A DNA stretch of 64,000 nt from Trichobilharzia szidati (taxonomy: Eukaryota; Platyhelminthes; Trematoda; Strigeidida; Schistosomatidae): assembly GCA_944472155.2 (NCBI GenBank), contig OX235277.1, positions 18,114,804 to 18,178,803 on the forward strand, in the 5' to 3' direction. This document shows, piece by piece, positions 47,341 through 57,789 of the stretch; positions within the stretch are counted from its first letter, which is position 1; each line of letters opens with the position of its first letter. The position numbers were made by a program, and so were the translations under genes. The notes below the pieces were generated by a model. The model ran no database searches and was not told the origin of the DNA. It saw nothing but the letters and a program-made list of their open reading frames with translations.

Positions 47341-50300
47341 AAACAAGAAGTTCTAGTAATCAGATTCATCATGAATAAAAACCCAGATGAAGGACAATTT
47401 GCTAGAAAGACTTTGGAAACCTTAGCATAGGGGATTCCGTCACAACTTCTGCCAATGATAGTATCAGGAAAACTGACTGTAGTTAAAAGACAGATTTTCA
47501 GAACTCAGAATACTATTTTGCGTATACAATGACCAACTCGATTTCAACTTAAGCGGTATTAAAAGATAGACGCTAAATCGAAAAATTTATTATTCAACCA
47601 AGTATAAGCCAATACAACAAGTTAAGTGCACAGCATCTTGACCCTTTGACCCACATTTTGAAACTACCACTTCACTAAGAGTTCTGTGATTATATTCCTC
47701 CAGGCTACTGTGAATGAGCTCTTTGGATAAATCACATGCATACTAGACTCTATGTATGAGAAACAATAGACTTCAGCCTACGTGTACCACGAATTACTTG
47801 ACTTATTCAAATATGATTGGCCTATAGTATGTAATTTTGTTTCATATAACTGGGTAATTGTCATGCCTTTTATTTTATAATCGTGAACGATGGTAGTTGT
47901 AAAGCGATTGTAAAGAAACTAGAAATGATATCATCTCGGGAAAATTGTCTTCTAAATTAATTATTCTAAGATATTCATTGTGACACATTTACATTTATAT
48001 TATATTTGCTCAAGATATAAAATTTGTCTTCTAAATGACTTATTAAAATTTATCAAAGGGGCTAATTGTTTTAATTATAAATGTTAGTCTACTTTTGTTA
48101 AATACTGTAAAAAGTGTAATTTTTCATCAGATTTTTAGTGATTACGTCCATGGTCGTAGATAATTGAATACAGTATACAGTGGCGTGGAAGTATGTGCGT
48201 ATGGGTAAACAGTTGTAAAACCTTTGTTAACCTCTCCATAGACAATCGAGAATTCAGATCGGCTATGATTGATTATTGATACACATCATATCTTCCATAT
48301 ATGTAGAGCTTCTGCAGTCAGTCTATCTTTATACAAACCGAAACCTTTGTGTGGAAGCTAGGTCCTATCTGAATCGACCTTGTGTCCCGTTTCTAATGAG
48401 TGCAGCGTAATCACCAATCTGTTTTCTAGTTTCTTCAGGTCTTCGCTACCCAAAGGTCTACTTCCAATAATATATTTTAAATTGTTAAGAGACAATAATC
48501 ATCATATTCCTGTCATCCGAAACACCTTTCTTAATACAACTACATTTATATTACTAACATTTATGTCACACTTGTTTGTTGTTTCTCAAATAAATCGGTG
48601 TGTCATGGTGAATTCACTGTTATTGCTGCTTCGTCCCATGATAAGTCCTAACAAGAAGTGACTGAAGAGTTTGATTCGTCTGACACCCTTTTCCTTGTGG
48701 CTTGTAAATGTTGTTAACTTTGCAACTTAACTCAATCTAGTGTTCTCAAATGTTATCAAAGTGTACAGGACGCCGGAATACTGGCTTCACTAGCGAATTA
48801 TGAACATCGTTTTATGCAGGTTATGCTATTACTATAAGGCAAGTTAGACAAAGTGGGTTTCTCACACCATTCCAGAGAAACTCAACGTGAATGATACTCT
48901 CAGGTCAACATGCAGTAAGTAACATGTTAAGAGAAACAACCTAGGATATATATCATGAACGAGTACTTAATGGTACTATCACAAATATTAGATGGCATGT
49001 CTAATTCTGTGTCAATATATGTCGCGCAAGAGAGAAACTCTTCACGAAACTTGACTCCTCGTCTTCTCATCAGCTGAAAACGATTTGCACATGAGAGGAA
49101 AACCTATATGAGATGAAAGACAATCCTAGTCTGAAAAGACTTTTCTTAAACTCAAATATGTAGAAACTGTTCAAGGGAAGTACTTGCTGAAAGCGAATAA
49201 GTGATGCTAATATGTTTGTAACACTTGGGCACATAACTTCGAAGTCATGTAATTACAAATGATACGATTATGAGCAACGTCATCCAGTAAGTAATACTGT
49301 TTCACTGTGTGATATATCTAATAAACAATCTAATATGGAATAAGTGATGATCTTCTCTCACGCGATGCTCGTTTCGCTAACAAGCACTTCGCATGTCATC
49401 CTCTGATGGTGCAGATGAAAATTATAATCGAATCCCCGGTTTTGATACAAATAATTTCCATAATAATTAGCCTGTTTGAGAAATGTGGGTGGCGTTATTG
49501 CAGAATGGAGTTTATCTGAAAAAAAAGTTGTTAAGTTAAGAACAGATAGGTAAGTAAAAATATCTACTTTCGTAGCTTTGGCTCAAAGCTCTACAGCTAG
49601 TTAGTTAGTTAGTTACGTTGTCAGTTGACAACAGTGGTAAGAGGTTACTGTAATTTATTTACAAAACAAATCAAAGTATATGAGTTATAACATTGTTGGA
49701 AAACAATGCGACTGATCTTGCGTAATTGAAATAAATCAAAGACTAAAAGAGCACAAAGATTTCAAAATAACTTATGAAAATAAATTGAAAAAATAAATAG
49801 AAAGGATTATACACAGTCCATTATACGACTATTCTGGAAAACAAACGTTGCCACTAAGGCCATGGCAGTAAAAGACGCTGGATAAGACGTCTTTGAATAC
49901 AAAGTTCAGGCTTTTCCATGCGGACTGCTAAAGATTTGACTACATGAAAATATAAGTGAAACTAATTTTAGTAGCTTGATAGTATTTGAATAAAGCATGA
50001 ACAACAGTGGTTTGTGCAGAATAATATGGTACCATCATTTATTTCGTTGGCTTCTGATCAGCTGCTTACATCCTGCATAAATTATGAGGTTTAAGTACAG
50101 CAAATTTTAACATACTTGCAAATTTTACATGTTGTCAGTTGCGAACAGTTCCACAATAAGTGAACAGTGCTCATAAAATTGCGCTTATATAGTTTTTACA
50201 CAGGTAGTTCAAGTTTAAACAAAATAAATGTTGCATACAATGGTAAAGGAGTTACGTAATAAAGACGAAATATGCGTTAGATACAGAGTGACTAATAAAT

Positions 50301-51744
50301 TAGGAAACTTTATGGATGTTTATATACATGACTTTGAATGAAGTATCTGCCGATGCTATATATACAAAATTGATAATATGTGTTGGAACAGATGACTAGA
50401 GTGTGCCTTTCAGAACGTCGACCCGCATACCTCAAATGACGCAAACTTTAGAGAAAAGTGACATCCTTGACTGTTAGGCTAATTTCCATTTTATCTCGTA
50501 GGACGTCCATGAGCTGCAAACAACTTGATCAATAGAATAAACAATTCATCGATACAGTAAAATTGTAAAAGCATAATCTAGAGAGCCAGCTGAGTTTAAA
50601 AAATAGAATAACATGCAGAAAGTAGAGTTCAAAATTGTAAGTAAGATGAAATAATCATGAGAATATAAAGTTTTTTTCTTACAGGAAACAACCAGAATCA
50701 GTATAATCATGAGAAATTGTAAACACATCCTTCACATAGGTTTTTCCTTGCAAATAAGCTTAGTTTTTTTTACCTCAACAGAATTTATAAAAGTTTGTAT
50801 TCGAATTGGGATGACATGAGAGTTCACTTTTTTAATCCGCTTCCTTATTCCCACAGAAAAAAATTTAAGATATGAGATTGGTAACATAACAAACAGCTTC
50901 AGAAATTCAAAGAAGTCATAAAGCGCTATGTTTGCTTATCATATTCGAATATTTTGATGTAATCATCTGGCATCTTGTATCAGACAGTTACCGAGCTAAG
51001 GTGCCCCTAAACTAAGCGAAACCTCTAAGACACTGACATATGGGTGATTGTTTCATAATACTTATGAACTAATATCTCTTCTACTCGAGTGATTGCTACT
51101 ATACCTACAAGTGGATACATTGACACAGTTTCAGTTAGATAGAATGTGAAATACGTCTGATTTGAATTAGGTAATTTAACACATTGTTTTGTCCAGGTAA
51201 ACTCCTTACCTAGCTAAATGGATCCTTTATGTAACGTCTTTTCATTTGTCAATACTTTCTCATATCTTATGAGTTTTAAATTATCATTCAAAGGAGACTC
51301 TTCAGTGAGATGTGTAATTTAGTTTTCGCTCTATAGCCGAATTATCATTAAATTTAACTTTGCTGATGACAGGTCGAAATGTTAGATACTATTCGCGGAA
51401 ATTCAACATCCATGACCTTAGAAGACTTGTTGAATTTCGAGAACAAAATGTGTTTACTTACATTCTTCAGAGATCTAGTTCTATATGTTTGTAGTACAAC
51501 TCATACAACTAAATACCACAGAAGTATGTACAGTTGATGAAAATCAAATGAAATCGAATGACTCCATAATATCCTGCAAAATTGTTCTCATCGATTCATT
51601 CAAATGTGTCGAGGGAATTAAGTTTACGAAAGTGAGGAAACTGAAAGATATAAATGAAAACGGTATCTGCCAAATCTAAGGTGTTTAACAAACTAATTCC
51701 TTGAAATAATAGAAAAAGGTTTGTAGCTTAAGGGGATGGTGTTC
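47341..51744. other. Long AT-rich stretch, no gene seen
   Basis: The only recognised item is the dispersed repeat at 49240-49315. Short (GTTA)n at about 49602-49617. A + strand frame at 48380-48661 is featureless. Confidence 0.5.
49240..49315 (+). repeat. Dispersed repeat, copy lacking the stem-loop
   Basis: GAAGTCATGTAATTAC, then GATTATGAGCAA followed directly by CGTCATCCAGTAAGTAATACT. Relative to 27440-27535 the loop segment (ATAAATTGTGCTCGAAA) is deleted, so this copy cannot form the ribozyme-like fold. Confidence 0.6.
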
Positions 51745-51830
51745 AATTAATTGTGTTCTCTTAGCTGGTTGATTTCACTGCAAAGCTCTCATCGTCCTTC
51801 TAGACAACATCTTCAGTGCAGCCTTTGATA
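51745..51830 (-). mobile_element. Penelope-like terminal-repeat remnant
   Basis: Aligns without gaps to 21724-21790. The shared blocks are GTTCTCT(T/G)AGCTGGTTG and CAACATCTTCAG. No endonuclease frame is recognisable next to it, so it is a solo terminal block or a strongly truncated PLE. Confidence 0.75.
51777..51822 (-). ncRNA. Hammerhead-like motif with one core mutation
   Basis: On the minus strand: a 6-bp stem I (GCTGCA, 51822-51817, pairs with TGCAGT, 51782-51777, one G-T). Core CTGAAGA (51816-51810) follows, then a 7-bp stem II GTTGTCT/GGACGAT with loop AGAA, then GAGA (51790-51787) in place of GAAA. A 2-bp stem III AG/CT is followed by T at the cleavage site. The A14-to-G change should inactivate it, but stem I is better than in the 21.7-kb copy, which shows the fold is conserved in the family. 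Confidence 0.62.
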
Positions 51831-52409
51831 TAAAACGAACTTATTAAAATTCTGTACAAATAATGTGATTCATGTCCAGTTGAACAGGAAAGGGAAGATA
51901 TCCATAGAAAAAGTACGTCTGTAGAACAGCATGCGCATTTGAGTTTCGAATCAATCTAGTCAGTTACCTAACGAATAGAGAGAGAATATCTGTCTCCATG
52001 ACACGTCCAAAATACTTGTGGCCAAATGAGTCATCCTGTGTAAAGAGACGGATAAATACAGTGTTTAACAAAGTGAAACCATCTATTGCTAAAAAAAGAA
52101 ACAATTGTTCATGAAACTGCGATCCATTGGGCTCGTGACTAGTGAAGTCCCACATTTTAGTTGGATAAAGCCATAAAAGGAACCTATACTGCTGCTCACC
52201 GTTGTTTGTCACTTTCCATCCCACTAAAGGTGATTCCCAAGCGAAAGACAAGCTACCAAGCTGTGCCACTTCTATGTGGATGTATAAGTTAAATGCTACT
52301 GTGGAGAAAACTATATGGGGCGAGCAACTTGACAGCTAAACAAACATATTACTGAACATTTTCCTTCATGGTTCAGAAAAAGCCTAATAAAATACACTGG
52401 AGATTCTTT
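51831..52409. other. No gene recognised
   Basis: A minus frame of 101 codons (52269-51964) begins MAQLGSLSFAWES and has a fairly mixed composition, but I do not recognise it. It lies just upstream (minus sense) of the PLE remnant and could be old element sequence. Confidence 0.35.
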
Positions 52410-52550
52410 TCATGAAAAGACGGTTGCAGCGAAGAAAATTTTCCTTTCAGCGAAGTGATCAGCTAGGCTATACATTCGTGTATTTACATTAATTGTGTGA
52501 GGAAGTCCTCGAGTTATTTCTTGTCAAAAGTTAAATTACTACGTGTAATA
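52410..52550 (+). repeat. Fragment of the palindromic element family
   Basis: AAAAGACGGTTGCAGCGAAG, then GAAAATTTTC and CATTCGTGTATTTA, match the outer part of the left arm of 24680-25705. The order is continued by GTCAAAAGTTAAATTA and AATAAACAG. No opposing arm is present, so this copy is not a palindrome. Confidence 0.7.
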
Positions 52551-53146
52551 AACAGAAGACACGTAGTGGTGTGGTGAGAGCTGTCTGCAAGCGAAAATTT
52601 TGGCAACAATAAATAGTAAATAATAGTAGCAAATAAATGTTACCTGAGATTGGTACTGCAAGGCACGAATACTAGGATGGCAATATTCGTGAACACTATA
52701 TGACGTTTGAGGAACACATTCCATTGAGCAGAATTTATTTCAGTAGAACACTAGGAAAATGTTTCTCAGATGATCACACTTTTAACTGAAATGAATTTTT
52801 AGTTTCAAATTTAGGAATAGAAAAAATGAGAGCAGTAGGAACGTATTCTCTCTGTGTACACAATATTTTTCGTATGACAACATATCACTAGTTAAGTTTA
52901 GAAAACAAACAGCATTCCGAGTTTTAGGTTACAAATAAACTTTGTGTTCTGATACTACTTATTCGTTAATTCAGTATACGAATTGAATATATTAAATTGT
53001 ATATGGAAATTCAATGTGTTTTTTCATCTCCTACTTAATATACAAATAAATCTTTAAACTACTTGCATCAGAAGTAAATCTGGTGATTTAGTTTAACTAA
53101 AGATAAATCGTTCATATGTTATTTTCTAGCTTTTCGCTTATTCCAC
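52551..53146. other. No gene seen
   Basis: AT-rich; nothing recognisable. Confidence 0.45.
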
Positions 53147-53510
53147 TTGTGTTGACGTCTTTGCTCAGTACTACGCAAGATCAGAAGGCCGGCCAGAAAA
53201 GATCAGCCTAAGGGATCTCTGGGAGCGAATCAACCAGGAACCGATTGTACAACAAATACACAGGAGGGAATGGGGGTGGATTGGCCATTCTCTGGGAAAA
53301 ACATTAAGGGATATCACACTCCAGGCATTCGTGTGAAACTAGAACGGGAAGCGGCGAGTTGGTCATCAGTGCAAGTGTGACACAGAGTAGGGCATGTGAA
53401 GCGATGAAAGCAGAATTGGAGCCAGGTAAAAGGTTGGTAGAAAACCGAACGCAGTGGAGAAGTGCGGCTGAAGCCCTATGTTCCTCTAGGAATTGAATGA
53501 AAGAAAAATA
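53147..53510 (+). mobile_element. RTE 3'-end fragment
   Basis: Matches the last ~360 bp of the RTE consensus read from 40369-40745: the CAGTACTACGC-AGATCAGAAGG start, RDLWERIN, WRWIGH-like segment, and GAAGCCCTATGTTCCTCTAGG at the end, then AATTGAATGAAAG. The 3' hairpin TTCCTCTAGGAA is perfect. Severely 5'-truncated. Confidence 0.85.
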
Positions 53511-53539
53511 TAATGACAACCGACTATATACATCCATTT

Positions 53540-56500
53540 GAGGAATGCAATTCTCTGGACATATGTATATACATTATTTCATGTAATACTAGAAGCTGTG
53601 ATGCTTAGGTGAAGAGCCTGCTACAAGTACCTTTTGATGATGATTTTAAACTTGGCGGCCTGTTTGAATTTTCGGGCCTGCTATTATAACATCTACATAT
53701 TGCATCCAACCTACCATTTACTCCATTTATTTATCACCCAAATATGAATTCTAAAAGGATGATTTATTCTCGTAACTTTATGAATCATTTACGACCCAAT
53801 GACTCTCATATTCCCACGAAATCAAGGAGGAAGCATCGTAGTGGTTGGCAGCGAGCTCTTAAACGCACACCAATACATTTAACTACGGTCCCTGTCATAA
53901 TGAACACTAACCGTCGCTCTCTGCCTAACAAGATTATGTACCAACAATCTTTGATGTCCACTGACACTTATCATAATACTGAGATAATCACATTACAAAA
54001 AACTTGGTTACATGAACTGTATGATGACAATCTCATCTCACTAAAGGACTTCATCCTATTTAGACAGGACCGAAAATGTTGTAATAAGAAAAATGGAGGC
54101 GGAATAGCAACTTTCATTCACTCCAAATGGTCTATTTCTAATAATTTTTGCTTCTCATTCTCAAATGACTTCATAGACTGTATCACCGTCAAATGTCGTC
54201 CCAAACATCTCCCCAAATATAAACACATCTTTATTACAAACATGTACATTTCTCCAAGTTGCTCACTATATGATCTTCCAAATTTTGCTGATGAATTCAC
54301 CATGTTTGCTGCTGCCAACTTCGATAACTCTCTAACTGTTATTACTGGAGACTTGAACTCGTCAGATTGCTCTTTCCTTGAAGCACTTGGTCACTCTAAC
54401 ATTGTCAAATTTCCCACTCGACTTGACAAAACACTTGATTTAGTTTTTACAAATGACGAAGGAATCTATGAAGCACGTAAACGTGCACCGATCCTCAACT
54501 CTGATCACTCTATTGTTCGTGTTCTACCAAAAATATACAGCAAAACGCATATTAAAGTCTTCTCACACCTGTCTATGAAAGCACAACAAAGATGCTACTC
54601 ATCCGAAAACTTACTCAATCTAAGGTGCATGTTACAAAATACTAACTGGGACTTATTCCATGAAAGTTCATTAGATGACACAATTGTCAATATAACGGAT
54701 TATCTTAAGTTCTGCCTTGATATATGCTGTCCCAAACAAACACTATTCAAACGCCTCGACCGCTTCTCATCTCCTTATCTCAAACAACTTCGCAGGAAAA
54801 AAGAAACATTATACATATCCAAAGACAAGTTAGGACTCAAAAAGATTAATGCTCAGATCAAATCTGAAGTCAAAAATCTTAATGCTATCTATAATGATAC
54901 ACTTTTATCATGCAAATCTCCTATCAGCATGTGGAAACTTTTTAATGAAATTACTGGCAATAGTAAGCGTTGTAATGCTTTTCCCTCTTATGATGCTAAT
55001 GCTCTTAATCAGTCTTTTATCCGCTGTCCTTCTACTTTAACTACTTCTAATGTTACCTATCATGTAGCTGAAAACTTTCATGACTTTAATACTCTCGATG
55101 TTCTAAAATGTCTTAAAACGCTCAAGCCCTCACGTAGCCTTGGCCCTGATGGTATACCTGCATATGTTCTAAAACAATGTGCAGATGCGTTGTGTTCTCC
55201 ACTAACCAACATCCTAAATGCTTCTTTCCCCAAAAATATAGTACCTGACGTATGGAAAGACATCAAAATTGTCCCTGTCCCTGAAACTGGAAACGGCAAG
55301 AACATAAACTTCAAACCCATTGCCATCACTTCCCCGTTTCCAAAGCTTATGGAAAAACTAATACTTCTTAAACTTGAACCCCCTCTTAAAAATTTCGAAG
55401 ACCCCAAACAATTTGTCTATAGACAGGGTCGAAGCACTTTATACGCTGCAGCTGTCTTACACAACAACATCGTCTCATCATTAGATAAAGGTGCCAAATA
55501 CGTCCGCTGCAGGTTTCTTGACTTCACTTCTGCTTTTGACTCTGTTCCTAGATGTCTCCTGTTAAATAAGCTCTCTTTGACAAAAACCGAGTCCTGGGTC
55601 ACTAACTGGCTGCATTCCTACTTCTCTAACAGAATGCAGTACACCCTATACAAAGGTAAATCATCCTCTGCTGTACTCACTGAAGCCGGAGTCCCCCAAG
55701 GTGTTGTACTCTCCCCACTTCTCTTTTCTTTCTTTCTACATGACTTACCATTTTCAAATGACATTAATTTTGTCAAATATGCTGGCGATCTGTCTGTATC
55801 TTTGCCTGTCAAATGTCAAAGCGACTGCTCTAAACTTAATGGCTTTCTGTCAGAAATCAGCCAGTGGTCCAAGGAAAATGGTCTTAACCTAAACCCCTCC
55901 AAATGCCAAACAGTCAATTTCACCTTTAGGCATAAATCCAACCTAAACAAACTGTTTGGCTCTCACGAGGTATGCAACATCGACGGCACTGAAATAGAAA
56001 CCAAGTCGGAAATTAAATACCTAGGCGTCATTCTATCTGCTGATCTTTCCTGGTCGTCTCATATCTTAGCAATTTCTAAGAAAATATTCCGTCTTACCTT
56101 CTACATCAAGAAGTTAAAACATTCTGGTATAACCCAACCCTCACTCCTACAATTCGTTAATTGTCGCATTCTTCCTATTATTCTCTATTGTTCCCCCTTA
56201 GTTCTTCCAGCGCTAATGAAGAAAGACTATACCCTATTACACAGGATGTTAAAGGTTGTCAGCGGGGTAAGCAACGTGCCACTTAACCAGCTTGTTAGTA
56301 TTCTGGTTGACAGGTACATGGATTCATGTGAAAAATGGGCCAAATCCATTTTATCTAACTCACACCACCCTCTTCACTCACAACTCTCTCCTTGCATCTC
56401 ATCAGGTAAAACCAGAAGCCAATATAGAAAACTATATGCTCGCACCAGCAAGTACAAAAACTCAACCATACCCTACTTAGCTCGTGTTCTGTGTGATAAA

Positions 56501-56900
56501 GAAAGCATTAGGCGTGACACCTATAATTCATTAAATAGTCAGTAGTACAACTGGATCTCATCTTTCCAACTCACATCATTTATAGTTACAACATTTTCTT
56601 TCTTTCTTTTCCTTTTCTCTCTCTCTTTTTCCGTTATGTGCTGCTTTGTTTCTTTCTCTCGTTTACGCCAGTTAATAAGACAGCTCCCACTTTTCTAACA
56701 CCTTCAAACACTGTCTCACCTTTTCCTTTGCTACCGACATGCCAATGTGTTGTTGTAATAATGGACTGTGGTTTCCTTAATCTATGTAGAATTCTATTTA
56801 TTGATAATATACTAACTGGATGCAATACTGTAGTAAAAATGCTGAGAATTCCATTCTGTTTTGGAATAAAGCAAATTATTATTATTATTAAAAAAATTTA
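53540..56900 (+). mobile_element. CR1/Jockey-like LINE, apparently near full length
   Basis: Contains a 5' segment of about 200 bp, one long ORF (53744-56545), a 3' UTR of about 330 bp with a pyrimidine-rich stretch (56590-56650), an AATAAA signal at about 56866 and an (ATT)n tail ending near 56895. The related copy at 10398-11575 has the same tail. Element start is uncertain; it abuts the RTE fragment ending at 53510. No TSD was found. Confidence 0.85.
53744..56545 (+). CDS. LINE ORF: AP endonuclease plus reverse transcriptase, catalytic residues lost
   Basis: The 933-residue product of a non-LTR retrotransposon of the CR1/Jockey group would nick target DNA and copy its RNA there. Endonuclease, residues about 50-270: Asn in the NTNRRSLPNK start, the ITLQKTWL block, GDLNSSD near 200, and SDH near 253. 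The catalytic Glu of the usual ET.W is Lys86 (AAA at 53999-54001). Reverse transcriptase, residues about 450-720: SLGPDGIP, motif A FLDFTSAFDS (Asp593), motif B AGVPQGVVLSPLLF, and the palm motif KYAGD, where Gly681 (GGC, 55784-55786) replaces the first catalytic Asp. C-terminal part has CISSGK and STIPYLARVLCD. No stop or frameshift. Each lesion is explained by one transition. Start chosen as the first Met; translation could begin elsewhere. The product should be enzymatically dead. Confidence 0.92.
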   Translation: MNSKRMIYSRNFMNHLRPNDSHIPTKSRRKHRSGWQRALKRTPIHLTTVPVIMNTNRRSLPNKIMYQQSLMSTDTYHNTEIITLQKTWLHELYDDNLISLKDFILFRQDRKCCNKKNGGGIATFIHSKWSISNNFCFSFSNDFIDCITVKCRPKHLPKYKHIFITNMYISPSCSLYDLPNFADEFTMFAAANFDNSLTVITGDLNSSDCSFLEALGHSNIVKFPTRLDKTLDLVFTNDEGIYEARKRAPILNSDHSIVRVLPKIYSKTHIKVFSHLSMKAQQRCYSSENLLNLRCMLQNTNWDLFHESSLDDTIVNITDYLKFCLDICCPKQTLFKRLDRFSSPYLKQLRRKKETLYISKDKLGLKKINAQIKSEVKNLNAIYNDTLLSCKSPISMWKLFNEITGNSKRCNAFPSYDANALNQSFIRCPSTLTTSNVTYHVAENFHDFNTLDVLKCLKTLKPSRSLGPDGIPAYVLKQCADALCSPLTNILNASFPKNIVPDVWKDIKIVPVPETGNGKNINFKPIAITSPFPKLMEKLILLKLEPPLKNFEDPKQFVYRQGRSTLYAAAVLHNNIVSSLDKGAKYVRCRFLDFTSAFDSVPRCLLLNKLSLTKTESWVTNWLHSYFSNRMQYTLYKGKSSSAVLTEAGVPQGVVLSPLLFSFFLHDLPFSNDINFVKYAGDLSVSLPVKCQSDCSKLNGFLSEISQWSKENGLNLNPSKCQTVNFTFRHKSNLNKLFGSHEVCNIDGTEIETKSEIKYLGVILSADLSWSSHILAISKKIFRLTFYIKKLKHSGITQPSLLQFVNCRILPIILYCSPLVLPALMKKDYTLLHRMLKVVSGVSNVPLNQLVSILVDRYMDSCEKWAKSILSNSHHPLHSQLSPCISSGKTRSQYRKLYARTSKYKNSTIPYLARVLCDKESIRRDTYNSLNSQ

Positions 56901-57240
56901 TAAACCGGTTATTAGAGGTGAGCACAGTGAACGTTGGTGTAATGCTGGTTAGTGGTACAGGAATGTCTCCAGTGCAAATTGCTACATTTTGAAGACAGAA
57001 CGTATACATATGTATATGTATACATAGCTTTTTTCAAATAGCTTTTTGTAAATGGATCATAATAATTTCAGTGGTGTACTGAAAATATTTTCTAAATGCA
57101 GGAAGTTATAATAACCTTGCTTTTCTTTCATCTATTAAGAAAATGTCAGACATTAAGACAAAATTACTTTTTCCCACATGATACCATTTGATGAGACACC
57201 TCAAATACTAAAATGAGAATATTTGATCCATCGAAGCATA
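56901..57240. other. No gene seen
   Basis: AT-rich flank between LINE and SINE. Confidence 0.45.
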
Positions 57241-57263
57241 CGGAAATATGCCATCGTCCCATG

Positions 57264-57463
57264 TGCGTCGGTGGCACAGTGGTTAGGACTCTCGCCGACC
57301 ATGCACATGGTCCGGGGTTCGATCCTCTGCCGGCGCACACCCGATATCTATGGTCGGCCTGAATTTGGGCTACCGATATCCATGCTGAAAATTCCTCACT
57401 TGTACTGAATATACGGTGTGGAATCAAGCTGTAAATCAAAATATAAAAAAATAAAAATAAAAT
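57264..57463 (+). mobile_element. tRNA-headed SINE, tail type A
   Basis: Best-preserved type A head: GTGCGTC/GGCGCAC acceptor ends, A-box TGGCACAGTGGTTAGGA and B-box GGGTTCGATCC. The body has the GATATC hairpin, and the AAAATAAAAATAAAAT tail leads directly into a piece of hammerhead sequence at 57461. Confidence 0.88.
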
Positions 57464-57500
57464 GGGACGAAATGCACATTCACTGCTAGTAACCATCCAT
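57460..57500 (+). ncRNA. Truncated Sm-alpha hammerhead fragment
   Basis: AAATGGGACGAAATGCAC (57460-57477) equals the stem II loop, 3' strand and GAAA core of the ribozyme at 35003-35055. CACTGCTAGTAACCATCC follows, as in the region downstream of Sm-alpha ribozymes. The 5' half (CTGANGA) is missing. Just before the SINE, CGTCCCAT (about 57256-57263) could be the displaced 5' strand of stem II, which would mean the SINE inserted into the ribozyme loop. Confidence 0.6.
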
Positions 57501-57789
57501 CAATTAAAATGACATACAGTTAAATGATTAACTCACGCCTGAAGCTTTCCTCTCTTTTTCAGATAAAACAGGTAGAAATCAGTAATGTGATTTGTAATAA
57601 GATCAAATCAGCTACAACCAACCAACAACGTCTGTTGCATCCTCACATTTCAGTTTCTGAGTTTTAAAGGTGAATTGTGGTCTATCTTAAGTCGATGTGA
57701 AGTCTTTCAGCAAGATCTTGTGGGTTACTTGAATTAGGTATTGGTCCGAGATATTTCACCTCTCAAGTCTCTGTTCAGCTGGCTGTATA

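Noticed and set aside
49020..49090. Minus-strand CTGATGA followed by a possible ribozyme
   Set aside because: CTGATGA is present (about 49073), but no GAAA with a matching stem II follows at a suitable distance.
57273..57345. tRNA gene
   Set aside because: Same reason: head of a type A SINE, and the anticodon arm region ACCATGCACATGGT is palindromic and not a normal anticodon loop.
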